Positions 26,301 to 31,550 of a stretch of DNA of 32,916 nucleotides are shown here, in pieces. This DNA comes from Gemmatimonadota bacterium. GTDB taxonomy: Bacteria > Gemmatimonadota > Gemmatimonadetes > Palauibacterales > Palauibacteraceae. Position 1 is the first letter of the stretch. Each line of letters starts with the position of its first letter. Made by a program: the position numbers and the translations under genes. Under the pieces are notes generated by a model. It was not told where the DNA came from, made no database searches, and saw only the letters and a program-made list of their open reading frames with translations. The stretch covers positions 1 through 32,916 of the forward strand of contig JAMJQL010000058.1 of assembly GCA_023554245.1 (NCBI GenBank). The letters run 5' to 3'.

Positions 26301-26518
26301 TCCAGGGAACGCTAGAGCGCGTGCGCCCCATCCTGATGACCACCTTCACCACGGTCTTCGGGTTGCTTCCGCTCGTCCTGTTCGCCGAGTCCCAGGACGA
26401 GAACATCTGGAATTCCCTCGCTCTGGCGACGATCGGCGGGCTGATTTCGAGCACCCTGTTCGTGCTCGTCGCGATTCCGGTCGCGTATCGCTACCTGGTC
26501 GCGCGGGGAGGGGACTGA
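23384..26518 (+). CDS. RND efflux permease, second of a tandem pair
   Basis: A second, distinct AcrB-like permease of 1044 aa, starting with GTG in the stop of the first (GTGA). N-terminus: IDLAIRRPVATAAIYIALVALGAYSFRLIPVELLPDVDYPRLTI. TM4 is GFGLIVDNGIVVLENVERH (Asp407, Asn408). TM10 is MAGIVVNNAILIVYHIGELRR, with Asn950-Asn951 at the usual Lys-Asn. The two permeases are clearly different, so the functional pump could be a heterotrimer, as in MdtBC, or two alternatives sharing adaptor and channel. A patch of rare codons lies at 25589-25654. The lipoprotein gene follows 12 bp downstream and may be cotranscribed. The substrate is unknown. Confidence 0.93.
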   Translation: MIDLAIRRPVATAAIYIALVALGAYSFRLIPVELLPDVDYPRLTINATWGGASPEAMEAFVTSPLEAAAQQVRGVRKITSTSRSDDRGTGSSTEIDVEFERDVRMDFARLDLSERISALREELPPGVIPRVEPYVPREFSDEEQAFLSYQIRGPYTFGRLAQLAEEEIQPALAAVDGVAAVTIRGDEQREVAVELDGPKLEALGLRPADVEARIRELSTLRAPGSLVLAGQQTALAVRTRVERVSELEDLVLMARPEGPVRLRDVGRVRETTADPLMYYRIDGLPTISLIISRESGTNAVRVAEAVKDEIEPLQDKMPPGVVIELDVDESEEIHKQLTDLRLRAMMAAVVILLVLMLFLRSLEAVLVVFATIAFSILMAVNLLYLGGFSLNVLTLAGLAWGFGLIVDNGIVVLENVERHSHLESDPKRAASAGAHQVVLPVIAATATTAIVLVPFLFLQGELRIYYLPLAWAVAFAILSSLFVAFTFVPTMASRVHHWRGRVVGVRPDEDVLANPEPGRGHGAGPRSDRTLEPIYIRVYRSVLGFALDHPFLVLFVCVLALGGSAYLFDKHVTRGVRWASFWGQRTYIDVNIRFPRGAGLERTDELVRSFEEKIASLPEVKRYEAIVLPQYANIRVTFPEELESTQVPVAIKEQMVAYSYQFSGPEVRVYGFGPSFYGGGGSPPNYSLKILGYNYLEVQAIADDVAERLKRFSRIQDVDPNASGRWFDRDKEFEYFLTVDREALGSHELTVEELLGYVSANLPGDRPRFQVIRVAGEELPFTVKLAGYDEFDLLAMGQLRVPSSDGEDVRLADVARVDRRDVLARILREDQQYQRTVAWEFRGPRKLGDLIRDAVVEATALPPGFSIDAEEDWRWTDEEQTQVYVALAFAVLLIYMVTAALFESLAAPFVVLLTLPLALIGVFLIFFYTDATFTRTAYIGTIMMAGIVVNNAILIVYHIGELRRTLPTRAAILQGTLERVRPILMTTFTTVFGLLPLVLFAESQDENIWNSLALATIGGLISSTLFVLVAIPVAYRYLVARGGD

Positions 26519-26530
26519 AGGGGAGGGCGC

Positions 26531-27823
26531 ATGCAGTCTTCGTTTCTGAAGCGTCGGGCCGCCCCGGCGGGTCGTGCCGACGCGCCTGTGATGCACGGGC
26601 CTCGCGGGGTCGTTGGGGTGATCACGGTAGTACTGGGCCTGGTGATCGTCGGGGCCGGGTGCGACGAGTCGTCGGGAGGTGTGTCCGGCAGGCCGCCGGA
26701 CTCAGGCTTCGATGGTGTTCCCATCGTGCACAACGTCGAGGATGCCGGGCTGGTCGCGGAGTGGGGGGTCGGAGATCCTTTGCGCGCCGGTGCGTTGGAA
26801 GGGGAAGCGGCGTTCGGGCGCGTAGCGGACGTGGCTCCGCGACAGGCGGGAGGATTCTGGGTTCTGGATGCGCAGAGCCGCTCGATCAGTGGATTCGACG
26901 AGAACGGAACGAGAACGGTCGAATTCGGTGGGGAGGGTGACGGTCCGGGAGAATTGCGCACACCGTCACGGGTCTTTCAGACCGCGGACGGTACGGTGTA
27001 TGTCGGGTCGGCCTTTCCTCCGGAACTACACCGCTTCGAGGCCGACGGGAGCTTTCTCGGCATTGCACGACTGACCGAGTCTCGCGACGCCGCGGGGAAT
27101 CCGCTGCCGGCACGATTCGCCGGGTGGCAGGTGGCTCCGGATGGGCGCCTGCTCGCGGACCTGTTCGCGGTCCCCGGCCCCCGTCAGGGACCCTCCGTCG
27201 CCCACGATCTCGTCAGCTTCGAAGGCGACCTGGACCGGGCGCGCCGCGACACGATCGCTCGGTGGTCGGTTCCCTCCACGCCCGCGAGCCCTTCATCGCC
27301 GATCGAGATCGTGCCCGTCAGGCCGAGCTGGTCCGTCGGGCCGCAGGGTCTCACCTGGTGGACTCCCGGCACTCCATACGAGATCCGGGCATACGATGAA
27401 GCGGGCACCCCGGTGCGCGCGATCAGGCTCGAGCGCGACGCGATACGAGTCACGCCCCGGGTCGAGGAGATGCTGATCGCGGGTCTGAGAGCGTCCGCTG
27501 CGGACGGTCCCGGCGGAGCCGCCGTGGTGGAACAGGTCATCGAACGGGCGCGCTGGCCCGGATCGCTCCCGCACGTGGCCGAGCTTTGGGTGTCGCATCC
27601 GGATGGCCGCCTGTTCGCGCTTCCCTGGTCGGCTGACTCGTTCGAAGCGTCCTCGGCGAAGCAGGTGGACGTGTTCGAGTCTGGCGGTCGCTATGCAGCC
27701 CGGCTCACGTTGCCTCCGGGGTTCTCCGCGCGTCGATTCGCGGAAGGGTTCGTATACGGGGTCGAGCGCGATGAACTCGGCATTCAATATGCGGTCCGGT
27801 ATACGATCGGACCGCGGGATTGA
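26531..27823 (+). CDS. Lipoprotein with 6-bladed beta-propeller-like repeats
   Basis: A 430-aa exported lipoprotein. After a basic N-terminus (SSFLKRRAAPAGR), the hydrophobic run GVVGVITVVLGLVIVGAGC ends in a lipobox with Cys44, followed by DESSGG. The body has strand repeats of NHL/6-bladed propeller style: GGFWVLDAQSRSISGFDENGTRTVEFGGEGDGPGELRTPSRVFQTADGTVYVGS, then PELHRFEADGSFLG, APDGRLLADLF, PYEIRAYDEAGTPVRAI and HPDGRLFALPW. Such proteins are abundant in Gemmatimonadota and Bacteroidota, and their ligands are mostly unknown. GGGGAGG precedes the ATG. It is 12 bp after the pump operon and may be its last gene. It is convergent with the next gene at 4 bp. Confidence 0.82.
   Translation: MQSSFLKRRAAPAGRADAPVMHGPRGVVGVITVVLGLVIVGAGCDESSGGVSGRPPDSGFDGVPIVHNVEDAGLVAEWGVGDPLRAGALEGEAAFGRVADVAPRQAGGFWVLDAQSRSISGFDENGTRTVEFGGEGDGPGELRTPSRVFQTADGTVYVGSAFPPELHRFEADGSFLGIARLTESRDAAGNPLPARFAGWQVAPDGRLLADLFAVPGPRQGPSVAHDLVSFEGDLDRARRDTIARWSVPSTPASPSSPIEIVPVRPSWSVGPQGLTWWTPGTPYEIRAYDEAGTPVRAIRLERDAIRVTPRVEEMLIAGLRASAADGPGGAAVVEQVIERARWPGSLPHVAELWVSHPDGRLFALPWSADSFEASSAKQVDVFESGGRYAARLTLPPGFSARRFAEGFVYGVERDELGIQYAVRYTIGPRD
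27791..27815. terminator. Hairpin at convergent gene junction
   Basis: A perfect 8-bp inverted repeat, GCGGTCCG...CGGACCGC, with a 9-nt loop lies within the last codons of the propeller lipoprotein gene, just before the convergent stops. GGGA...TCCC follows. There is no clear T-tract, so it is at best a weak bidirectional terminator. Confidence 0.3.
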
Positions 27824-27827
27824 GAGC

Positions 27828-28244
27828 TCATTCCCAGAAGGTCTGGTCGATTCGCGTTACGTAGTCGAGGGCCGAGAGACGCTCGAGGATCGACCGCCAT
27901 TCGGGCTGATGCGTCGAGCCGATGCACAGGGTCTGTGTGTCCGAGCATCCGATGCGCCCGGGCGAGCTGGAATGGAATTCCAGCGACGTATCAATGGCCA
28001 GAACTTCGGCTGCACTGGCGCTGTCGGCAGGAATGCAGAATTCGTAGCTGACGGAACGAAGACCGTCGGGCGGACCGGTGAGCCCGTCTTCGCTGATCGG
28101 CTCGAGATCGAAGGTGATCACCCCGGCGATTCCCGGAGGCGGGTCGGGACTCGTCCCGTCGGCCGCTTCCTCGGGGCCGCTGCAGGACATCATCGAAAGG
28201 AACAGGCAGATACATGGGATCGACGTGGATATCGGATTTCGCAT
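27828..28244 (-). CDS. Small lipoprotein, function unknown
   Basis: The frame is open from 28517, but the upstream part has no protein-like character. The ATG at 28244 gives a 138-aa protein with a short signal: MRNPISTSIPCICLFLSMMSC, with Cys21 as the likely lipidated residue, followed by SGPEEAADGTSPDPPPG. The mature part (GVITFDLEPISEDGL ... LRSVSYEFCIPADSASAAEVLAIDTSLEFHSSSPGRIGCSDTQTLCIG) has three Cys and ends in an amphipathic helix with ILERLSALDYVTRIDQTFWE. I do not recognise a family. The ribosome-binding site is weak. The 5' end overlaps the divergent gene at 28214 by 31 bp, so one of the two starts may be misplaced. Confidence 0.6.
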   Translation of the reverse strand: MRNPISTSIPCICLFLSMMSCSGPEEAADGTSPDPPPGIAGVITFDLEPISEDGLTGPPDGLRSVSYEFCIPADSASAAEVLAIDTSLEFHSSSPGRIGCSDTQTLCIGSTHQPEWRSILERLSALDYVTRIDQTFWE

Positions 28245-29152
28245 CGTCGTCTCGGTTCCATTTTGCTCTACTGGGACTCTCGATCGGGTGCGTCGCCTGT
28301 TCGGGGGACGACGGACAAAGTCGCCCGCCGGGAGCCGCCGATGCAACCAGCGTCGTTGCCGATACGATCGAGGGCGTTCTGACCGTCCACCATGAAGGAC
28401 TGAGTCTGCGGCGGTGTGGTGACTCCGGGGCATCGTGGGTGCTGGAAGCGCCGGGAGCCGACCTGTCCGATGCCGTTGCCGAACTGGGGGCTCGAGCAGG
28501 GGACAGGCTTCGGGCACGGGTGCGCGGTGAAGTTGTCACCGCGCCTGCCGATGGTGCGGGATCGGAGTACGAGAGTGCGATCCGTGCCGTGCAATGGGTC
28601 TACCTGGCGGAGGACGTTTCAGACTGCCCGCCGGGCGAGGAGACCACGGTGGAGGCGACCCGGAGGCCGGGCGACGAGATTCAGCGCACCGGTGACGCCG
28701 AGTCGGTCGAACTGGCCTCGAGGCGGTTTCAGTCTCTCGCTTCCCGGTCGATCGCGGGGGATACCGTGCAAGGCTCTTTCGAACAGGGAGATGCGACGTC
28801 CAACTTCACTGCCTACTTTAACGCTGCCGGACAGGTGGTACGGGTGGAGGAACGACTGGACCTGGCGGAGTATGGGAGCCGCACCGTGGAGTACGGACTC
28901 TCCGCCGGCTCGCCCTTCTTCATTCGCGAGGCCGGGACCCTGCGCGATCTCTCGGCCGAAGGTGCCGAAGCCCTCGTTCCCAGGGGATTCGAAGCCGCGC
29001 TCGATGCCGGGGGAAGCGTGCTGGGATCGAATCGGTACGGTCCGGGGTTCGAGTCAGGCATGGAAGCGGTCGTGGGCGGTGCGCGAGCGCACCTCGACAG
29101 CCTGCTGGAGCGGGTCGAAGAACGCGTGGCAGGAAGAGTGCCGACAGGGTAG
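28214..29152 (+). CDS. Probable lipoprotein, possible NlpE-like OB domain
   Basis: A 312-aa exported protein. The N-terminus is MGSTWISDFASSSRFHFALLGLSIGCVACSGDD; Cys26 or Cys29 could be lipidated, but neither lipobox is ideal. The segment near 50-140 (IEGVLTVHHEGLSLRRCGDSGASWVLE ... GDRLRARVRGEVV ... AIRAVQWVYLAEDVSDC) resembles the OB-type C-terminal domain of NlpE-like lipoproteins. That is my recollection of the pattern and uncertain. A second part (about 170-312; SFEQGDATSNFTAYFNAAGQVVRVEERLDLAEYGSRTVEYG) is beta-rich, followed by a helical tail. The ATG at 28214 has AAAGGAA about 11 bases upstream and overlaps the divergent lipoprotein gene by 31 bp. Confidence 0.68.
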   Translation: MGSTWISDFASSSRFHFALLGLSIGCVACSGDDGQSRPPGAADATSVVADTIEGVLTVHHEGLSLRRCGDSGASWVLEAPGADLSDAVAELGARAGDRLRARVRGEVVTAPADGAGSEYESAIRAVQWVYLAEDVSDCPPGEETTVEATRRPGDEIQRTGDAESVELASRRFQSLASRSIAGDTVQGSFEQGDATSNFTAYFNAAGQVVRVEERLDLAEYGSRTVEYGLSAGSPFFIREAGTLRDLSAEGAEALVPRGFEAALDAGGSVLGSNRYGPGFESGMEAVVGGARAHLDSLLERVEERVAGRVPTG

Positions 29153-29198
29153 GTTCTCGTGCCGGTCGCGCCCGGGTTTTACGCGCGGCCTCTGAGGC

Positions 29199-29282
29199 GC
29201 CGGAGTGGCGGAACTGGCAGACGCGCCGGACTCAAAATCCGGTGGGAGCAATCCCTTGAGGGTTCGAGTCCCTCCTCCGGCA
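29199..29282 (+). tRNA. tRNA-Leu (CAA)
   Basis: A class II tRNA with a long variable arm. Acceptor GCCGGAG (29199-29205) pairs with CTCCGGC (29275-29281), with discriminator A at 29282. The anticodon stem is CCGGA/TCCGG around loop CTCAAAA, with anticodon CAA at 29233-29235. The variable arm is TGGGAGCAATCCCT. The T-arm is GAGGG-TTCGAGT-CCCTC. CCA is not encoded. The last 19 bp recur three more times downstream, marking this gene as the integration target of the accessory region. Confidence 0.97.
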
Positions 29283-29286
29283 TCAG

Positions 29287-29366
29287 GACTTGAGGGTAGT
29301 TCGCGGGCTGACGCCCGCTCAATGTCGCCCGCTGGCGCGGCCGACGGCGAGTCCCTCCTCCGGCAT
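29287..29366 (+). repeat. tRNA-Leu T-arm repeat with enlarged loop, copy A
   Basis: The unit starts GACTTGAGGG and ends with the tRNA-Leu tail CGAGTCCCTCCTCCGGCAT (29348-29366, identical to 29265-29283). The T-stem halves GAGGG and CCCTC are kept. The 7-nt T-loop is replaced by about 55 nt holding a perfect hairpin GCGGGC-TGAC-GCCCGC (29303-29318) and a second stem TCGCC/GGCGA (29325-29350). It lies 83 bp from the tRNA copy. Confidence 0.85.
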
Positions 29367-29382
29367 AAAGACTTACGGGCGT

Positions 29383-29613
29383 TCACTCTCCAGCCGCCCG
29401 TTCAGATTGACACAAAAATGACACAACTTCTGCGGAAGACTCCGGGTCCAGCTCGTTGAGCCTCTCCATCGCGTCGTCCTGGCGAGTCGCATCCGCAATT
29501 CTGTACCGAAGGAATGTCGACTCCGTCGTATGACCTGAGATTCCCATCGCAACGGTCCGGTCGATTCCGGCCCTGGTCATATTGCGAATGGCAGATCTTC
29601 GGAGGTCATGAAA
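29383..29613 (-). pseudogene. Tyrosine recombinase/integrase, C-terminal fragment
   Basis: The last ~76 codons of a phage-type integrase. Catalytic-domain motifs are present: HDLRRSAIRNM (HxxR motif), GISGHTTEST (conserved His) and FLRYRIAD (the nucleophilic Tyr), then a hydrophilic tail ending VSFLCQSERAAGE. The fragment begins exactly where the IS3-type element ends (29614), so the N-terminal ~300 residues are gone; nothing integrase-like is visible beyond the far end of the element. It lies 17 bp from repeat copy A, the usual place of an integrase next to its attachment site. It cannot be functional alone. Confidence 0.8.
29407..29425 (+). repeat. Double TGACACA motif near the integrase end
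   Basis: TTGACACA-AAAA-TGACACA: two TGACACA boxes 11 bp apart, inside the 3' end of the integrase fragment. A near-identical pair recurs at 30886-30904. They could be recombinase arm-type binding sites or simply shared ancestry of the two element ends. Confidence 0.4.
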
Positions 29614-30019
29614 GTGAACCGCCCCGGGTTTACCGGAGAGCTCCCGAGTTGAGTGTCGCCACTTCAGCTTGACCTTCCTGACGACGATAACACCCCTTGC
29701 GCAGGATCTCGTTCGCCCGCCGAAGCTCACGGTTCTCACGCTCCAGCTCCCGCACGCGCTGACGCTCTTCCATCGTCAGACCCGGACGCCGTCCCGCATC
29801 CCGCTCGGCCTGGCGTACCCACCGGCGCAACGTCTCCGCCGTGCACCCGATCTTCTCCGCGATCGACCGGATCGCCGCCCACTGCGACTCGTACTCCCGC
29901 TCGTGCTCGACGACCATCCGAACCGCCCGCTCTCGTACTTCTGCCGAGTACCGTATCCTCTGCTTCATGGCCCAATCCTCTCACGTGATGGAGTCTCCGA
30001 CAAACCCGGGGCGGTTCAC
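29614..30019 (-). mobile_element. Internally deleted IS3-family element with both terminal repeats
   Basis: An 18-bp perfect inverted repeat, GTGAACCGCCCCGGGTTT, at 29614-29631 is matched at 30002-30019, and similarity (CGGAGA) continues a few bases inward. IS3-family members typically have ends beginning TGAACC or TGTACC and two overlapping ORFs. Here only orfA is left; orfB with the DDE catalytic residues is missing and the element is 406 bp instead of about 1.2-1.3 kb. The deletion junction is near 29690-29697. No target duplication is evident (AAA on one side, CCA on the other), suggesting that sequence next to it was lost. Confidence 0.8.
29630..29968 (-). pseudogene. IS3-family transposase OrfA, 3' end replaced by deletion
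   Basis: The first ~90 residues are a normal IS3 OrfA. The helix-turn-helix is RYSAEVRERAVRMVVEHEREYESQWAAIRSIAEKIGCTAETLRRWVRQAERDAG, followed by the leucine-zipper helix MEERQRVRELERENRELRRANEILRKG. It then runs into unrelated sequence and stops inside the left terminal repeat. The usual end (ANEILRKAS...) and the frameshift into OrfB are absent. The ATG is 51 bp inside the right terminal repeat. The product might still bind the ends but cannot catalyse transposition. Confidence 0.8.
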
Positions 30020-30020
30020 C

Positions 30021-30124
30021 CAGCCGTGCCGCGTGAGGTACAAAACACGGAGGCCAGGCTGGCGGGATTGAGGGCGAAGCTCCGGCGGCTGCTCAGAGAG
30101 GAGCTAGGGGCGGGGCGGGTCTGA
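30021..30124 (+). pseudogene. Possible 3' remnant of a plus-strand ORF cut by the IS element
   Basis: Directly after the right IS end, one plus frame is open to a TGA at 30122-30124 and encodes a protein-like, helix-forming tail (VQNTEARLAGLRAKLRRLLREELGAGRV). It has no start of its own and may be the C-terminus of a gene lost by the IS-associated deletion. No family is recognised; it could be chance. Confidence 0.25.
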
Positions 30125-30173
30125 CCGGGGCTCTGCCACGGCGGTCAGGGGGCGTGTCGCGGTCGGGCCGCAG

Positions 30174-30202
30174 TTGACGCGCACTGAGACGAGTCACAGA
30201 TT
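30174..30202 (+). promoter_or_regulatory. Possible promoter of orphan lipoprotein gene
   Basis: TTGACG (30174-30179), 17 bp, CAGATT (30197-30202). The -35 is good and the -10 weak. It lies 72 bp before the ATG at 30274. Confidence 0.4.
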
Positions 30203-30273
30203 TATGGCGGCCCCAACATCCCTGCCGGACCCCCTCCTGGCTGATGTCCCGCTCCGTATGTAGGAGGTGCTCC

Positions 30274-30780
30274 ATGTTACGCCGTATCCCACTCGTTGTC
30301 GCACTCGCGCTCGTCGTGGCGGCCGGCTGCGACCAGGCACCGACAGCGATCGACGAGGCTACGCCCGAGGCTCCCGGATTCAAGGTTGTCGACAACTTCT
30401 GGCTCGAGGCTTCATTCTCACAGGCCAACTGCCTTGAGACGGTGGACGCGGACCTCCGGTTTCACTGGCTCGAGACGTACACCGAGTCCGCCAGCGGCAA
30501 CTACAACTACCAGTGGAAATTCACGGTGCACGGAAAGGGTGTGGGTCGAGACACCGGCTGGGAGTACGTGTGGAACAACTCGTTCGACTGGTCGCCCCAT
30601 CAACACGGCGCCCCGGCCGGGTACCCGTATACCGAGTCCTTCACGGACAACTGGGTAGTCATAGGCAAGGGCCAGGCGCCGAACTGGAAGTCCAAGGTCA
30701 CGACCAAGTTCACGGTCAACGGCAAAGGCGACGTGACGGTGGACTTCGTCAAGTACGACGAGACCTGCAAGATGAAGTAG
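30274..30780 (+). CDS. Orphan small lipoprotein with internal KFTVxGKG repeat
   Basis: A 168-aa protein. The frame is open from an ATG at 30244, but the ATG at 30274 has a perfect AGGAGGTG (30262-30269) four bases upstream and starts a signal: MLRRIPLVVALALVVAAGC, with Cys19 lipidated. The mature part is rich in aromatic and polar residues and looks all-beta: FWLEASFSQANCLETVDADLRFHWLETYTES, YNYQWKFTVHGKG, GWEYVWNNSFDWSPHQHGAPAGYPYTESFTDNWVVIGKGQAPNWKSKVTTKFTVNGKGDVTVDFVKYDETC. KFTVHGKG and KFTVNGKG suggest an internal duplication; two Cys far apart may pair. I do not recognise it. It is the only intact gene in the tRNA-Leu element and has its own promoter and terminator. Confidence 0.75.
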   Translation: MLRRIPLVVALALVVAAGCDQAPTAIDEATPEAPGFKVVDNFWLEASFSQANCLETVDADLRFHWLETYTESASGNYNYQWKFTVHGKGVGRDTGWEYVWNNSFDWSPHQHGAPAGYPYTESFTDNWVVIGKGQAPNWKSKVTTKFTVNGKGDVTVDFVKYDETCKMK

Positions 30781-30805
30781 GCCACGAGACAGCGGGTGAG
30801 CACCG

Positions 30806-30838
30806 CAGCGCCCGGCCCAAGGTCGGGCGCTGTTCTTT
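30806..30838 (+). terminator. Intrinsic terminator after orphan lipoprotein gene
   Basis: A perfect 9-bp stem, CAGCGCCCG/CGGGCGCTG, with a 9-nt loop is followed by TTCTTT, 25 bp after the stop codon. Confidence 0.8.
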
Positions 30839-30885
30839 GGTGGCCCGGTGGCACCGTAAGTCTTGTGATTGGACAAGGGCCGGTT

Positions 30886-30913
30886 TTGACACAGAAATGA
30901 CACACGCTACGAT
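30886..30913 (+). promoter_or_regulatory. Strong sigma70-type promoter within double TGACACA motif
   Basis: TTGACA (30886-30891), 16 bp, TACGAT (30908-30913). No ORF follows; an intrinsic terminator lies 34 bp after the -10. The -35 is part of a second TTGACACA-GAAA-TGACACA pair like that at 29407. Confidence 0.5.
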
Positions 30914-30919
30914 CGGCTA

Positions 30920-30976
30920 GGCCCGGCTATGCCTACAACGGAATATCCGGCCCTCTTCACGAAAGGCCGGTTTTTC
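30920..30976 (+). ncRNA. Candidate small RNA of about 57 nt
   Basis: From the promoter at 30886 a transcript would start near 30920 and end at the T-run at 30971-30975. Two hairpins fill it: a GGCTAG / CTAtGCC stem (beginning about 30915, so its 5' side may be partly outside) and the terminator CCGGCC/GGCCGG. No coding potential. It is inferred only from promoter, fold and terminator. Confidence 0.35.
30947..30975 (+). terminator. Intrinsic terminator
   Basis: CCGGCC (30947-30952), a 12-nt loop, GGCCGG (30965-30970), then TTTTT. A textbook Rho-independent terminator, but not directly behind any ORF. Confidence 0.8.
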
Positions 30977-31032
30977 AACGTCTAAGCTCTGGCGACTAAG
31001 GGAACAGCTGTTCGAATCGACCTCTATCTGAA

Positions 31033-31137
31033 GGACTCAAAATCCAGTGGGAGCAATCCCTTGAGGGTGATTCGCGGGCTGACGCCCGCTCAATGTCGCC
31101 CGCTGGCGCGGTCGACGGCGAGTCCCTCCTCCGGCAT
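31033..31137 (+). repeat. tRNA-Leu pseudogene fragment with enlarged T-loop, copy B
   Basis: 31033-31068 repeats tRNA-Leu 29228-29263 (anticodon loop, variable arm, 5' T-stem) with one mismatch in 36 bp. The T-loop is then expanded by the same two-hairpin insert as in copy A, and the tRNA tail CGAGTCCCTCCTCCGGCAT closes it (31119-31137). The acceptor 5' half and D-arm are missing and the anticodon stem is broken, so it is not a working tRNA. It is the far-end duplicate of the integration target. Confidence 0.85.
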
Positions 31138-31140
31138 AGA

Positions 31141-31220
31141 GACTTGAGGGTAGTTCGCGGGCTGACGCCCGCTCAATGTCAGCCGCTGGCGCGGCCGACG
31201 GCGAGTCCCTCCTCCGGCAT
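31141..31220 (+). repeat. tRNA-Leu T-arm repeat with enlarged loop, copy C
   Basis: An 80-bp unit nearly identical to copy A (differences include TCAGCC for TCGCCC near 31180), ending with the 19-bp tRNA tail at 31202-31220. It lies 83 bp after copy B, the same spacing as tRNA to copy A. From here to 31599 I see no gene; short frames there have no protein-like features. Confidence 0.85.
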
Positions 31221-31550
31221 GCCGCTGGCTTGCGATTACGCTGCAGTCAAAACTGTCACAGTCCTTGAAGTCCCGCCTGGAATTCTCGTGACGACTTCGG
31301 GAAAGTCGGGGCGTCCCGCTTCACATCGCAGAACACCTGGATCTCGATCCCGGGACCGGGCCGCGAGTGGCAACCCCGCGTTGCGCCGTGCTCGCAACCG
31401 ACGGTTTCTCGGCACGGCACTGCGTCTTCAATTATCTCGCGTCTCAATCTCATCCGTGCTCGCGCCAGCGCGGGCACGGTGCCGGGCACCCCTCGACCGT
31501 GATGTGACGGATCTACCGATCTGCAGTGCGTGACCTGGCCTGACTCCCAC

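Noticed and set aside
29669-30124. 151-codon plus-strand frame across the IS element
   Set aside because: It is antisense to OrfA for most of its length. Only the last part beyond the IS end is kept as a low-confidence remnant.
29265-31220. Repeats considered as a CRISPR array
   Set aside because: Units are tRNA-derived, unevenly spaced, and have no regular unique spacers or cas genes.
31221-31550. Short ORFs on both strands after repeat copy C
   Set aside because: Products are short, without ribosome-binding sites, signal peptides or recognisable domains.
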